A DNA stretch of 64,000 nt from Monomorium pharaonis (GCF_013373865.1 NC_050471.1:19959047-20023046), one strand, 5' to 3'; positions 44,775-56,811 are shown, counted from the first letter of the stretch. Translations and numbers: made by a program. Notes: generated by a model from the letters alone, not told the origin.

Positions 44775-45823
44775 CCCATGGGCTTCCCATTATCACCTAT
44801 TATAGCGGACATTGTGATGCAAGATATGGAAGAAACTGTCCTTAGATCTTTCAAATTCAATTTACCGATATATTATAGATATGTAGATGATATTCTCCTT
44901 GTCACTACGAGAGAGTGACAAGTTCCTGTTATTCTTGAAAGTTTTAACAAATATCATGATCGATTAAAATTTACCGTTGAGATAGAGGATAATCGCCGCC
45001 TCAGTTTTTTAGATTTATTACTGATAGTTCAGAATAATAAGATACTTATTGATTGGTATCAGAAGAAATCGTTTTCGGGACGAATGCTGTCCTTTTACTC
45101 GAACCACCCAATGTGTCATAAAATAGGAGTAATATACAATTTAGTAGATAGAGCTATCTTACTACCTTCCACCAGAAAAATATTGAGTTATGTATCAGCT
45201 TATACACAACGGTTTTCTGTTAGACATGATATTTGATAAAATTAATGAAAGAATTAAAAAATTGATTAATAACAGGAACAAATATGAAAATACTGACAAT
45301 TGTGAAAAAGAGAAAATACATGAGGGAGGAGAAAAAAAGTATTTTTTAGTTATGCCATTCATCAAAAATATTTTGGAGTCAATCGTCACAAAAATAGATA
45401 AGAAACATATTAATATTGGATTCCGATGCCTTAATAAATTAAACAACTTAATCAAAGTACATAAAGACACTACTCCACCAACATCCAATAATAATGTTGT
45501 ATATAAGATAGAATGTGCAGACTTTGATGCTACTTACGTTGGACAGACGAAGAGACAATTAAAGACACGTATAAAGGAACATAAAAACAACATAAAAGTA
45601 GATTCTTCAAGACATACGATAGTTTCCAACCATATTTTAAAACATAAACATTCTCTCAACCGGGAAAACATAAAAATATTAGACAGAGAAAGAAATTATC
45701 ATAAAAGATTCATATCAGAAATGATACACATCAAACAACAAAAAAATGGAATCAACCTAATGAAAAACACTGAACTATTGGATAAAATATACTTTAATAT
45801 TCTTGAATCATTGAAAAAATAAT
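44775..45823 (+). pseudogene. Penelope-like element: 5'-truncated reverse transcriptase plus GIY-YIG endonuclease
   Basis: The coding part starts abruptly with PMGFPLSPIIADIVM (RT motif 4 region) and the catalytic YRYVDDILL. A TGA interrupts the frame at 44916-44918, after which it continues to 45234. The rest reads in another frame (45190-45822), so a frameshift lies near 45190-45230. The C-terminal part has a GIY-YIG nuclease (VYKIECADFDATYVGQTKRQ followed by LKTRIKEH), the arrangement that defines Penelope-like elements. In active copies the nuclease primes reverse transcription at the target. The N-terminal third is missing. The downstream 300 bp shows no second element end. Confidence 0.88.
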
Positions 45824-46829
45824 AGTTTTCATAGTTGTGAAGTCTCCTTTATCTGTCCAAGTAAGATAGCAGTATGAGAGATATATTGTAAATATTATAT
45901 GTTAGACATAAATAAGCGCCAAGCATCTGAGATGATACCAGTCAACAGCAAATCGTTATCGGGAAAAGAGATAGTTTAGTTCGATAATTTTATCAATATT
46001 CCGAGTTAAATTTTAAACTATAACACTAACGTAATTCATTATGACTACAAATAAATTGACTTTATAATTAATCGACGGCACGAATCATTTGTGAGTTTAT
46101 GATTTAGTGTACTAATATTAAAATTTTGATATAGCATTATCCGACAAATTGTGGCATTACACACTTATATTTCACAGGATATTCATCGGTACATCTCCTA
46201 TTACACATCTGACAGCAAACATAGAATCGGAGAATGATATGTAAATCCTTTTTCCCGGCAATGACTGACAGAATGCATCAAAATTGGTTTTTTATCAAAA
46301 GAACTCAGAAAGACCCCACAATCATACATTACTAAAGAGCGGACATTAATAATTGGCGAAGATCCACATAGGTTGCGTTTTGTATATTTTTCACATGTTT
46401 ATCATAATGTCATGTATTGTATGCCGAAATCCAGATATTACTTTGTTATACTAACGGACATTTGAGTAGTTCTTGCGGACACATTATACGCTGAAGGACA
46501 AGTAAGTCCGAAATTGTACGTTTTATTTTCATCGGTCTTTTTCTTCATCAATAAGCGATGTTGAATTGAAATTAAATTCTCAGTGAATTAAATCTACCAA
46601 CCGTTTTTAATGCTTGTCTTCGACTGTTTTCTACTTATATATATTATGCTTATGCATCTTACAAGCTGGTGAATTTTATTATTAATAAATTAATCATATA
46701 TGGTTGAATTCGGAAAAAAATAATCTTTAATTTAGTATAATTAAAAATTTAAAAATTAAAAACAACAGTATAAATCCCCACTATTTGTCCTGGCGGCCGG
46801 GCGACGACGATAATGAGGACTACGACGTT
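45824..46829. other. No gene recognised
   Basis: AT-rich sequence after the Penelope-like element; probably includes its 3' untranslated part. No domain or clear repeat is supported. Confidence 0.45.
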
Positions 46830-47135
46830 TCTTAATCAGATTTACTCTTAAGCGAAAAACTTTATTCGTGAGATCTCCGCTTGCAAGTCATGTAGCAGAA
46901 AAATACAAACACTTTTATTATATAAATCGGATGCAAGCTATCCATTAAGTTTATTGAGAAATCCACCGATTCATTTAGAATCTGATAGAAGAAAAGCAAA
47001 AAATGTTATCATATGATGGGTTTAGAATGTTCAACAACCTTCCGAATAAAATAAAGAAGGAACAAATACTACAAAGTTTTAGAAAACTGCTCAACACATT
47101 AAAGGAAGAGAAAGTGCAATTATTGTTTAAGTAAT
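46830..47135 (+). pseudogene. C-terminal remnant of a non-LTR retrotransposon ORF2
   Basis: With stops and shifts, the plus strand ends in DGFRMFNNLPNKIKKEQ and a short Q/K-rich tail before TAA. This resembles the conserved tail of non-LTR reverse transcriptases (x-N-x-LP-x-x-I). It is a short match, so moderate to low confidence. Confidence 0.35.
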
Positions 47136-47235
47136 TTAAAGCTTTTAAGCTAATTATGTATTAATATGTAATGCAATTCAATTTTAAACATTGATCTGAA
47201 GTCTAGTAATGTATATTTATAATGTAGCTTGAAGC

Positions 47236-47240
<5 letters not shown>

Positions 47241-47304
<64 letters not shown>

Positions 47305-47330
47305 CCTCCCTCCCTCTCTCTCTCTCTCAG
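47241..47330. repeat. (CT)n microsatellite
   Basis: Nearly pure CT array with a CCCT-rich interruption (47300-47315). The E/R-rich minus-strand frame across it is an artefact. Confidence 0.9.
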
Positions 47331-47978
47331 TTGTCGTCTCGAGAATCGGAGCCAGAATATGCAAAATTTGACTCCTACCAACGCGCTGACAAATCACGAT
47401 AATCCGCGAAATCGTGAGGTAATTGTCCGATTTTCGGAAATGAGGGGAAATCCTTTGGCATCACCCCGCGTGAAAGAGCGCGATACTAGAAAGCGAGAGC
47501 AATTTTTCTGATAAGTTTATTATTTGTAAGAAGTCTCCGAAGAAGCGATTTATACATTATACAAGGTGATTCAGAAAGACCCGGGTGTCTTTGCAATAAT
47601 ATATTCCTTAGTCAATTCTGAGATTTTTCGTTTACGAAAATTTTATCCAATGCTTATTTTTGAATTATTAAATAAAATAGTTACCGAATCACGGGAGGCG
47701 TAGAAAAAGATAGGCAGGGGCGGTGCAACTCACCATTCAACACGGGTGATTATAAATTTGATGTCTTCATACTGCTTGACAGATAAATAATTTTACCGGG
47801 AATGAACAACATGTAACACTTCACATGTAACAAACACATAAATACCGATAAGTTATAAGTTTTTTTTTGTCACAATACGCGTCGAAGAACCTTGAGTTCC
47901 TCAAATCTCCTCTACATATTTTCACTTCGAGAGGAACCTCGATAGAGTTTCTCGCCCTCCTTTTTCACCAAACCTTAA

Positions 47979-47980
<2 letters not shown>

Positions 47981-48023
<43 letters not shown>

Positions 48024-48060
48024 ACACACGCACGCACACACACATACACACACACATACA
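47981..48060. repeat. (CT)n-(CG)n-(CA)n compound microsatellite
   Basis: A CT array passes directly into about 8 CG steps and then CA-rich repeats. The alternating purine-pyrimidine CG/CA part could adopt Z-DNA. No gene. Confidence 0.9.
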
Positions 48061-48235
48061 ATCGTCCATTAGCCTCTCGACTATTTCCTTGTTTTTTGTT
48101 TATCTTTATAACTATAGAATTAATAAAATGGAAAATGCTTTCTATTTCTTTTTCTCTTCCTATCATATGCAGTTGTATATCTGTATATTATTTACATATT
48201 TATTATGCGTTTTAAATTCGATTATCCCACCATTA

Positions 48236-48971
48236 CACAGTGGGCCAGGAGACCGGAAAAATTGGTAAAAAACCAACTTCAAAATTTTGTGAAATAAATT
48301 ATCATTTAACATCTTAATGTTACAGATACTTGAAACTATGAAGTTTCCATGATACAATTTTTAACATTTTTTTGTCGACCCTAATCTTTTGATAGCACTT
48401 TTAATCTGAAGCAAAGCGTTATTTTCTTTCCTTGATTATTTATTATAAATGTCGAAAATTAATTATAAATAATTATTTAAAAGATTCATTTCTTTCATAT
48501 ATATCAGTATTACGACTATTTGAATTTGAAAAAAGTAGTAATAATCTCAGTAGGTTAATCTAATTTGAGTATTATAACTTTTTGTAAAATTATTTTTATT
48601 ATGTTCAATTTTTACAAGTCGCCATTGCCCAGCTCCCCTAAACTCCACCTTCTAATAAAAAATTCAAGGTGTCATAAATCTAATTAAAATTAATATATAA
48701 CAGCCGCCATATTGAATTCGCCATTTTTAATTTTAAATTTTTGGTGTCAGATTCGTTATCAGCGACCTCGAAAACTGTCACATACCAAGTTTCATATCCA
48801 ATCAAAAATAATATATAACGGCCGCCATATTGGATTCGTCATTTTGAATTCTAAATTTTTGGTATCAGATTCGTTATCAGCGACCTCGAAAACTGTCACA
48901 TACTAAGTTTCAAAAAACTCCGACATAATCTGAAATTTTGGCCACTTTTTAGGGTCTCCTGGCCCAATGTG
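48236..48971. mobile_element. TIR element with an internal 119-bp tandem duplication
   Basis: Ends CACAGTGGGCCAGGAGACC and GGTCTCCTGGCCCAATGTG are inverted repeats with two mismatches. Inside, a unit of about 119 bp beginning at 48701 (with GCCGCCATATTG) is repeated at 48819. No ORF is supported and no target duplication was fixed. Confidence 0.65.
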
Positions 48972-49559
48972 CGTTATTACAAATTTTCAAATTACGATTC
49001 TAGCGCCTAAATTGTATTCTTACTTCAAAAATGTCATTAGAATAAATATTTTGTTAATTTTAAGAAAAATTTTACCATTTATTTTTTTTAACGACTTACC
49101 CTCTCCGTTTGACTAAAGATTGCACTTGGTCCAGTCCTGAGTTAAAGCAATTCGATTTGCTGACTTGAAATTTGGATCTACGAGCGCACGACTCGGAAAT
49201 AGGGTTGTAACGAGCTTATCGGCACGCTGACCCACATTTTCCAGTCTCAAGAAGTGCATTTGACCCGAGATACCTACCCTTTCTCATTTGTATGCCGACG
49301 GGAGTTGTAAAATTCGTTGCGTTGTTTTTCCCTGTTTTACTTCTATTTCGTTGAAATATCCTCCCAAACATTTAAGTAAAAATTTAATCTCATAAGGCTG
49401 GATGTAACATAATGATATATATTTTCTTTCTCTCCTTTCTTCTTTTTTTCTTCAATTTCTCCAAATTTTTAAATAGTACCTATTTTTTTTTATTAGATAT
49501 TCGTATATCTCATCTCAAAATTTTTTAAAATACTGTAACAGTGTTTTTTTTAAGTATTG

Positions 49560-49800
49560 CGTGCTAGTCCACTTTTAAAAAGATATTAGCGATTATATTG
49601 TTGTCGTTTTTCCGCGATGCTGATTGGTTCTCTCGCTGCACTTCGTGTTACGAGAGTCACTGTCAATGCGATTGAATTTTGACAACTGTCAAACTTGTAT
49701 AAATGGTTATCTATACAATTATCGTTGTAATTTATTTTTAACGAGTAAAAAATAAAAAGTTAAATAGCGCGCGCAAAGCGCACGTCTGTGGTGTATAATT
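49560..49800 (+). repeat. Segment related to the sequence next to Helitron-like copy A
   Basis: The phrase GATGCTGATTGGTTCTCTCG occurs here (about 49614-49633) and at 39138-39157. A degenerate GC hairpin (GCGCGCGCAAAGCGCACG, 49767-49784) resembles the one at 39036. It is part of the same dispersed family, without a clear CTRR end. Confidence 0.45.
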
Positions 49801-49964
49801 ATAAAATTTTGATTAAGAAATAATCTCAAGATATTAATATTTATAAAATAATTTTTTATTTTTGTTTAAATACAATATGTTTTTCCATATACCATTATTT
49901 ATAAAAATGTATTAAAAATTAATAAAACGAAATAATAATTCATACTTCGTTAATATTATGTATG

Positions 49965-50000
<36 letters not shown>

Positions 50001-50001
50001 T

Positions 50002-50047
<46 letters not shown>
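49965..50047. repeat. (TA)n-(CA)n-(TA)n microsatellite
   Basis: A compound dinucleotide array lying 80 bp beyond the stop codon of the glutathione peroxidase gene, likely in or just past its 3' untranslated region. Confidence 0.9.
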
Positions 50048-50050
<3 letters not shown>

Positions 50051-50124
50051 TTAAAGAAGAAAGTTACTGAACAAATGCAGGTCGAAAAAGTAGAATACAG
50101 AAAGAAAGGAAGTGTTACGAAAAT

Positions 50125-50819
50125 TTAAAAATATTTTTTTAATGTTTCTTCCATGTTTAATGGTTCAGTAGATGGAGAAAATCTATTCATTACTTTACCT
50201 TCTTTGTTTATAATAAATTTAGTAAAGTTCCATTTAATATCGTTCGTAATAAGTCCTTCTCCTCCTTTCTGTATTTTTAGCCACTTCCACAGTGGATGAG
50301 CATTCTCTCCATTTACATCAATCTTTTCAAACATGTCAAAAGTAACATTGTATCGTTTTACAAAATTAAATATTTCCTCAGAAGTGCCTGGCTCTTGGCC
50401 GGCAAATTGATTAGATGGAAAAGCAAGAATTCGCAAGCCTTCCTTTTCACTATATTTATTATAAAGCTCCTGAAGTTGCTTATAGTTGGTGTCTGTTAAG
50501 CCGCAGTTGCTTGCAACGTTAACAATAATTAGAACGTAGCCACGATATTTCTCCAATGAAATATTCTTGCCAAAAATATCGTTTGCATAGAAATCGTAAA
50601 CCGTATTAGCTGATTGCCAATCGATGTTTTGATTAAACTCCGGGGATGTGGGACATTGTATGCTTTTATCTTTGCAATCTTGTGCAAGAATTTCCGAGAT
50701 GGCAAGAAGCAAAAATATCGACACAATTCCTGTAAATAATACAATACATAAATATAATGTAATTTTTAAATTAAAATATTTTTTTAGTTGCACTTTCAAT
50801 GTTTTGTTTTACCCATCAT
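50125..50819 (-). CDS. Glutathione peroxidase, GPx4-like, cysteine form, secreted/ER-targeted
   Basis: Reduces hydroperoxides with thiols. Exon 2 (50729-50125) is a full peroxidase domain: NVASNCG with catalytic Cys in place of selenocysteine, LAFPSNQFAGQEPG with the tetrad Gln, and IKWNFTKF with Trp and Asn. FDMFEKIDVNG and AHPLWKWLKIQ match the vertebrate GPx4 pattern. The resolving Cys found in many insect thioredoxin-type GPx proteins is absent. The continuous frame opens at 50799 only with TTG. A TTATTTACAG acceptor ends at 50730, and an ATG at 50819 is followed after 7 nt by a GTAAAA donor (50812). Joining 50819-50813 to 50729 keeps frame and gives MMGIVSIFLLLAISEILAQD, a good signal peptide, and a protein of 203 aa (Cys78, Gln110, Trp159, Asn160). 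I prefer this model; an upstream first exon is the alternative. Confidence 0.88.
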
Positions 50820-51048
50820 TTCTCTTTAAAAAATGTAAATTTTATTAAATATAATAACAAAATACACTAACAATGTTATTATAGAATAATTGTCTTTATG
50901 ATAAAAATAAAAATAACAATATCTTTTTATACTTTTATTACAATAATTATAATATTTTATAATTTCTTTCGTATTACATATTTTTTACACGAATTTTGAT
51001 AAAGTGGATAGTAATTTTTCTATTTTATTAATTTCTTTAACAACTGTA

Positions 51049-52242
51049 CAGGGTGTCCTCAATTTAAATGGCAAAACTTCGAGAGTGTGTAGGAGACCGA
51101 AAATCTGAGACAAAAAGTCCTTTAGAGATTTGCTTGTTTTCGCTTCATTTTGAAAAAAATCACAAAAAAGAAACAAAACAAGTTTTCGTATTTTTACCTA
51201 TTTATTTACATTTTATTTATGTTTTATCATCTATTTAATGTAAATGTTCAAATTGCTACCTTCTTGCAGTATACCCTTTTGCAAACACGAAAACTACGGC
51301 AGCGTATTCAACATATTAGAATAGATATGCGGCATTGTGGCAGATGTTATTCATTTCAAAATATCTGACAAGGGAACCTCGCAAACCCGAAAATTCTTAT
51401 TTTAATGAAACTTGGCATAAATGTAGAGAGAATAAACATGAATTTAGGAATTTTTAGTTGGTGCTTATAAACGGTTTGAAGGAGTGAAACCACCCTTTAA
51501 AGTTGAGACATTTTTGCGTTTTCTCGGTATATCTCGCAAACTAAACAAAATATTTCATACAAATGTTTCATACAAAAGAGTTTTACAGTATAGTTAAATA
51601 TCTTTATTTAACTATTTATTTTTTCAAAAAAATTTTTTTTCAAAAAAAACTTTCTTAAAAAAATAAATTTTTTTTCAAAAAAAACTTTCTTAAAAAAATA
51701 AATTTTTTTTGAAAAAATAAATAGCATAGTTAAATAGAAGTATTTATGCTGTAAAACTCTTGTATGAAACATTTTTTTATATTTTGTTTAGTTTGCGAGA
51801 TATATCGAGAAAACGCAAAAATGTCTCATCTTTGGAGGGTGGTTTCACCCCTTCAAACCGTTTATAAGCACCAACTAAAAATTTCTAAATTCATGTATTT
51901 ACCCCCTCTACATTTATGCCAAGTTTCATTAAAATCAGAATTTTCGGGTTCGCGAGGTTCCCTTATGAGTAACTAACTAAAGACTTTAAGAACTCATAAG
52001 AGAAAACAAGAATGTAAACATCAAGTAAACACTTGATGTTTACATTATCCTTTACATTGTTTTGTTTGTTTTCTTCGTTTCCTGTTCGATTACAAGCGCA
52101 AAAAACACAAAAACTTTTGTTTTTTTTGCGATTTTCTCCAAAATGAAGCGAAAACGAGCAAATCTCTAAAGGACTTTTTGTCTTAGTTTTTCGGTCTCCT
52201 ACACACTTCCAAAGTTTTGCCATTTAAATTGGGGACACCCTG
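51049..52242. mobile_element. 1.2-kb near-palindromic element with TA target duplication
   Basis: Ends are CAGGGTGTCC and GGACACCCTG, flanked by TA on each side (51047-51048 and 52243-52244). The outer arms (51049-51190 and 52100-52242) and inner arms (51361-51640 and 51700-51960) are inverted copies with few mismatches, meeting at A/T-rich sequence near 51650. A separate perfect 16-bp palindrome lies at 52011-52046. No transposase. TA duplication and CAGGG ends fit a Tc1/mariner-type non-autonomous element. Confidence 0.82.
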
Positions 52243-52244
52243 TA

Positions 52245-52950
52245 TATCTATTTTATGTTAAATACAGAGAGTAAATATGAATAGCTAGAAATTCAAGTCT
52301 TTTCTGTAGTAGGGGGATGCTAAAGTGCCCATCAAACTTGATCAGAGTCGATAATGTAGAATCCTTTGTGCATATCAAAGATTTCGTACGTATTTTTTTA
52401 TAGATTTGAAAATCCTTTTCCGGAATTAACGTACTCGTATTAATATTAGCATATAAATTAGACTTTATACCAAGAATAAAAAAAATTTTTGCAAACTGCT
52501 CTTTTTATTAATCTATATCTGAATTTGCAATTATAAAAAGTTCATGAAACTAATCTCTTTTTCTAGGCTTGTAATTCAAATCAAACGATATTGTTCGTAT
52601 ATGTTATCGCTAGAGAAATAAGATTTCATCTTGTACATATACTGCAAAAAATGTACGTAAAGTTACACAAATAACAATTACACAATTAAAAATAGAAATG
52701 TATAAATTCATGTACTTTTACAAAAATTAATATTTTTACTCTTTGTTATGTAAATAATCTTTAATATTTTATGAAAAATTACAAGATTAAAAGTATAATT
52801 ACAGATTTTATGTAAATGTAAAATTTTTTTTGTAATTTTATAGAACATGATAATATTACACAGAATGATAATTTTATAAATTATAGTTTTTTTTTTCGTA
52901 AGTATATATTTCTCAGAAAAATGAAATGGCTGTAATTTACCAACCTGCGT
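52245..52950. other. AT-rich spacer without a gene
   Basis: No open frame, RNA gene or repeat structure is supported between the palindromic element and the solo LTR. Confidence 0.5.
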
Positions 52951-52958
52951 ATTAATAT

Positions 52959-53184
52959 TGTTACGCGTGCGCCCGCGGAAAGAAAGTAACACTGTTTAAT
53001 TCATAGAATTAAACGACTTTATTCAAGGATAATAAATACGTTCGTAAAAGTTCGCAGACTCTTTTACAATTATTTGTTTATTCCCGTCGTCTAACTCTTG
53101 ACAGCTGACCGCCACTACCGATTGATATCGGCGATTCGACAGTTGACTCGCTGTCGAGGAGTATACCAGGCGGCGTGCGCAACA
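52959..53184. mobile_element. 226-bp solo LTR, target duplication ATAT
   Basis: Begins TGTTACGCGTGCGCCCGC and ends GCGTGCGCAACA, with GCGTGCGC-type inverted ends. Flanked by ATAT at 52955-52958 and 53185-53188. A 4-bp alternating target fits gypsy/errantivirus-type integration. Confidence 0.72.
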
Positions 53185-53311
53185 ATATTTTTTAATGTAT
53201 ACGATAGTTTTTTTCAAATATTAATTTGGCATTATGCATAAGCTAAGCGTTCTCTTGAAACCAGAGAATGTTGGCTATACACGTCAATGAGGCTGTACAC
53301 GTTCAGCAAAC

Positions 53312-53869
53312 TGTTGTACCCCTCGTTGGGAGTACGTTAGGGATTGCTGCCAGAGATCTCGCGAAGAGGGTATTTAGTCACTCACACCGTTATTCGTCTT
53401 GAACACTTTTATTATAACGTCTTTTTATAGTGTGCGTTTAGATCGCGACCCCGCAAAGCAGAGTGTCGCGTCTATGAGTGCACTGTCCACAATCCCGCAA
53501 AGCAGAGTGTGGTTGTGTATTTACAATGTGTTATGGCGGCGATACACGACCCCGCAAAGCAGAGTGTCGTGTGTTATCTTGGTTTGTCGACTTCGGATTG
53601 ATCCGTCCCTCACTTTCTTTCGGCGGTTTATCCGATAATTCGGTAGTTGGATCGAAAGAAGGGGAGGATTGCGTGAGGTTGTAAATCGGTCAGTATTCCA
53701 AATCCTTACTTAGACAGCAAGTGATGTCTAAGAAGCATTACGCTAATTGTCGAGTGGATTGCGCGAAACCTCGCGCAATGCGCTCGATGTTGACTGCTGC
53801 AGCTGACCGACTTACGTCATCGGTGCTACTGACATCTTTCTTATCGTTATGAGTGTGTCACTCATAACA
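53312..53869. mobile_element. 558-bp solo LTR with three identical hairpin loops, target duplication AAAC
   Basis: Begins TGTTGTACCCC and ends GTGTCACTCATAACA, flanked by AAAC at 53308-53311 and 53870-53873. Its 3' end resembles that of the complete element's LTR (GTGTTTCGCTCACAACA), so a related family is likely. The 15-mer CCCGCAAAGCAGAGT occurs three times (53450, 53494, 53551), each bracketed by different complementary arms. Confidence 0.78.
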
Positions 53870-54677
53870 AAACAAATAGAGCGCTCTGTAATATGATTAG
53901 CTCATGCTTTTAATTCTTTACTAGATCTAGATTGGGTTCCGAGAGCACGCTTTTGGCGTTGTGAGCGTGCTCTATCTTTCTTCGACATTCACAGAGCAAC
54001 AAGGATAAAATGATACTTTTAATACTAAACTCTTAACGTGTTCCTGAACCCAACCCTAGAAGTAAAAACTAATCATAATTAAGAAACAATCTCACACCAA
54101 ATAAATGCGCAGCGTAAAAAATGATTGTGCGCTCACAGCTGTAAACTTGTTTCAATATATTTGGTGTTAAGATCTTTTTTAAATTATTATAATAAAGTCT
54201 CTTTATTGATCTTTCAAAGTATAGTCTTAAATTTGCGTAGAAAGCGTACACTTTTGTTTGTAAAAAACAAAATAAGATATTTTTTAAGTTTTTCAACATT
54301 CTGTTTACTCTATAGAAGTAAACTTTATTAGAAAGAAAACTTAACTTTTATTAGAAAGAAAAACCATTCAATAATTGTAATGAATAAAAATATTCTTTTA
54401 TTGTTTTTTAAAACGAAAATTTACGCTTTTTACGCAAATTTTAAAAACTATGCTTTGAAAAATTTATAAAAAATTACTATAGTAATTTAAGGAATCTTAA
54501 CATTAAATATATTATAAGAAATAGTACACATCAAAAATTGACCTGACTTCCTTGAAATTTTTGTGTTGAAAAATGAGATAACTTGACAAAGCATTCTTTA
54601 AAATCTTTTTTGTTGACTATTTTGTTATTGGCCTTATAGTGATGTGTACTCTACGAAATAAAAAAATTTTTTGTATA

Positions 54678-55259
54678 TTAAGTGTACAAATAAATTTCTG
54701 CCGTTTGACAAAAGTTGGCGCCGCCAGTAAGTTATGATTAAAATTGTCAGATGTAAAACGCCATTATCGCCATTAATGTTGATTAAAATTGTCAGATGTA
54801 AAACGCCATTAATCTGTCAACAACATAACCTTGAAATATTAGTGAATTTTTATCAGTATAATATATTCTTTTGTGTGCGAAAATGTCGAGTTTTGAGCCG
54901 AATAAGCGTCATTTGCGGGAACTTTTAATTTACTTCTGCAATTTGAAGAAATATACAGCTGAGACGCATCGATTACTTGTAAAAGCATATGGTGAGGCTG
55001 CCTTAAGTGAGAGAAGTTGTTGTAAGTGGTTTCAAAAGTTTAAGAACGGTAAATTTGACATCAAAAACAAAGAACGTAGCGGAAGGCCGAAAGTGTACGA
55101 AGATACGGAATTGGAAGCATTATTGGATCAAAATTCGTGCCAAACGCAAAGTAGTGGCAAGCAATGGACAATACTTCGAATAAAACATAAGATTCCGTTC
55201 TTTCACAATAAATGCCCAATTTTTGATAAAAAACGGCGGAAACTTATTTGTACACCTAA
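54678..55259 (+). mobile_element. Internally deleted mariner element
   Basis: Inverted ends start TTAAGTGTACAAATAAATTTC (left, 54678) and TTAGGTGTACAAATAAGTTTC (reverse complement of the right end at 55259). TA flanks both sides (54676-54677 and 55260-55261). At 582 bp it is less than half of a usual 1.3-kb mariner. Only the transposase N-terminus remains. Confidence 0.9.
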
Positions 55260-55287
55260 TACATTAATCGCACGAAAAAATAAGTAA
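54883..55287 (+). pseudogene. Mariner transposase, N-terminal DNA-binding part only
   Basis: From the ATG at 54883 the frame encodes about 85 residues of the mariner paired helix-turn-helix region (RHLRELLIYFCNLKK, then SCCKWFQKFKNGKFD, SGRPKVYED and LDQNSCQTQ). After that a deletion joins it to unrelated terminal sequence. The whole DDD catalytic domain is missing. Such a product could at most bind TIRs. It runs past the element end into flanking DNA before stopping. Confidence 0.88.
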
Positions 55288-56740
55288 TTATTTTTCTGTT
55301 AATAAAAGAGAGAAAGGAGTTATAAACCATCATTTTGTTTTATTTAAATAAATCACATTCAGTAAAAATTTGTGTGACACAATTCTTGTTGGTACATGTT
55401 TGTTACCCACAGAATTCTACCAATCATTTTATAAGCAGAAGTTCTTTAGATATATATAACAAACATAATTAACAATTTACTGAAGAGAAAAAAAATCATT
55501 TTTATTTTTAAAAAATGAAAAATTAATGCTCTTTGGCCGATCTTACATGTCAGTATCACAAAAGTATCATCAATATTTTATATATAGTATCACAAAAGAA
55601 TAAAAAAATAAATATAAAAACTTTTGACTCTTGCAATTTTGCGTATTATAGAAATACCATAAAAGTATTATAACAAATAATATTAGCTAAGTATCGTAAA
55701 AATATTACAAAAAATATTACGAGGGAAGAGAATATGAGTCACAGACTTGTGACAATCGCGAGGGTCCATAATACTGAAAAAGTATAATTTTACATGTCAA
55801 ATGCATCCACACATTACGTCAAGCATCAAATTACTTGAAAGCTATATTCAAGCCCATAAAATTACACTAATGTTAAAAAGTTAATACCTGACATATTTCT
55901 CAAAATGAGGTAAAGAATAGACACCAATGGAATTTTCGGCTACTTGCAATACTGAAAAGCAGTTTTTATAATAGCAAAATAAACACTAATGACTAGTGGC
56001 CATGCTGTGACATCTAAATAGTATGTAAAGAAGTAATTCGGACAGTTATCTTCAAAACTCAACAAAGTATATAAGATATCGCAAATTCCATAACTTCACA
56101 TCTAGTCCATAACCACCTTCTCTCCTCTAATATTTTATTTGTGTAATTGCACCATTTATACATATATTGATTAACGTAAAAATTAATATTTGTACGTAAT
56201 GTACATTAATAAGTATATAAGTATAAATAAAGTTTTATTATTTAAATCTTATTCAAAATTCATGTTTTAATTGAACTGATTTATTATTTAATATTTTCCA
56301 TTTATCCATAATTTTATATAAATAATTAAAAAACTATAATAACGTGAAAAGATATTAAACTTTATTTTAAAAAACATTCTTATTTTTCAAAGCTTTTCGT
56401 ATTATATGCATTATAACGTTATTAAAATTTGTAATCTTACAAATATTAAAAATATTTTATACAGTTACAGAATTTTTTATTTTATATATTTACGGAACAT
56501 CTAACAATTGTATTATCTCAGTATAGCATTATTATTACTGCAAACTTAAACAAAAAATCAAATAATATGTTTTATCTGTGAGTGTGTCGCTCGCAACAAA
56601 AATGTAAAATTCTTTAAATAAAATTATGTATTTTTTGTTTTTTAAATATTTGTTAGGCACGTCAAGGAAAATGGGAGGAGGCTCCAAGAAGCGTATCACA
56701 CACGTAATTTATTTAAGCGAATCTTTAATCAGCAAAATGT
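55262..56740. other. AT-rich spacer without a gene
   Basis: No coding region is supported. GAGTGTGTCGCTCGCAACA at 56579-56597 resembles the terminal bases of the LTRs at 19086 and 53312 and may be an LTR remnant; its other end was not found. Confidence 0.45.
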
Positions 56741-56811
56741 TGGCGCGAGCGTATTACAAGAAAGGGGTTTGTCTCTGGTAACATAGACTTACTAGAAGAC
56801 TGCTTATGAGG

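Noticed and set aside
45190..45488. Minus-strand 97-codon frame
   Set aside because: Antisense of the Penelope-like coding region.
50125..50799. 224-codon form of the glutathione peroxidase starting at 50799
   Set aside because: The first codon is TTG and the first 23 residues come from what looks like an intron; the spliced model with ATG at 50819 is better.
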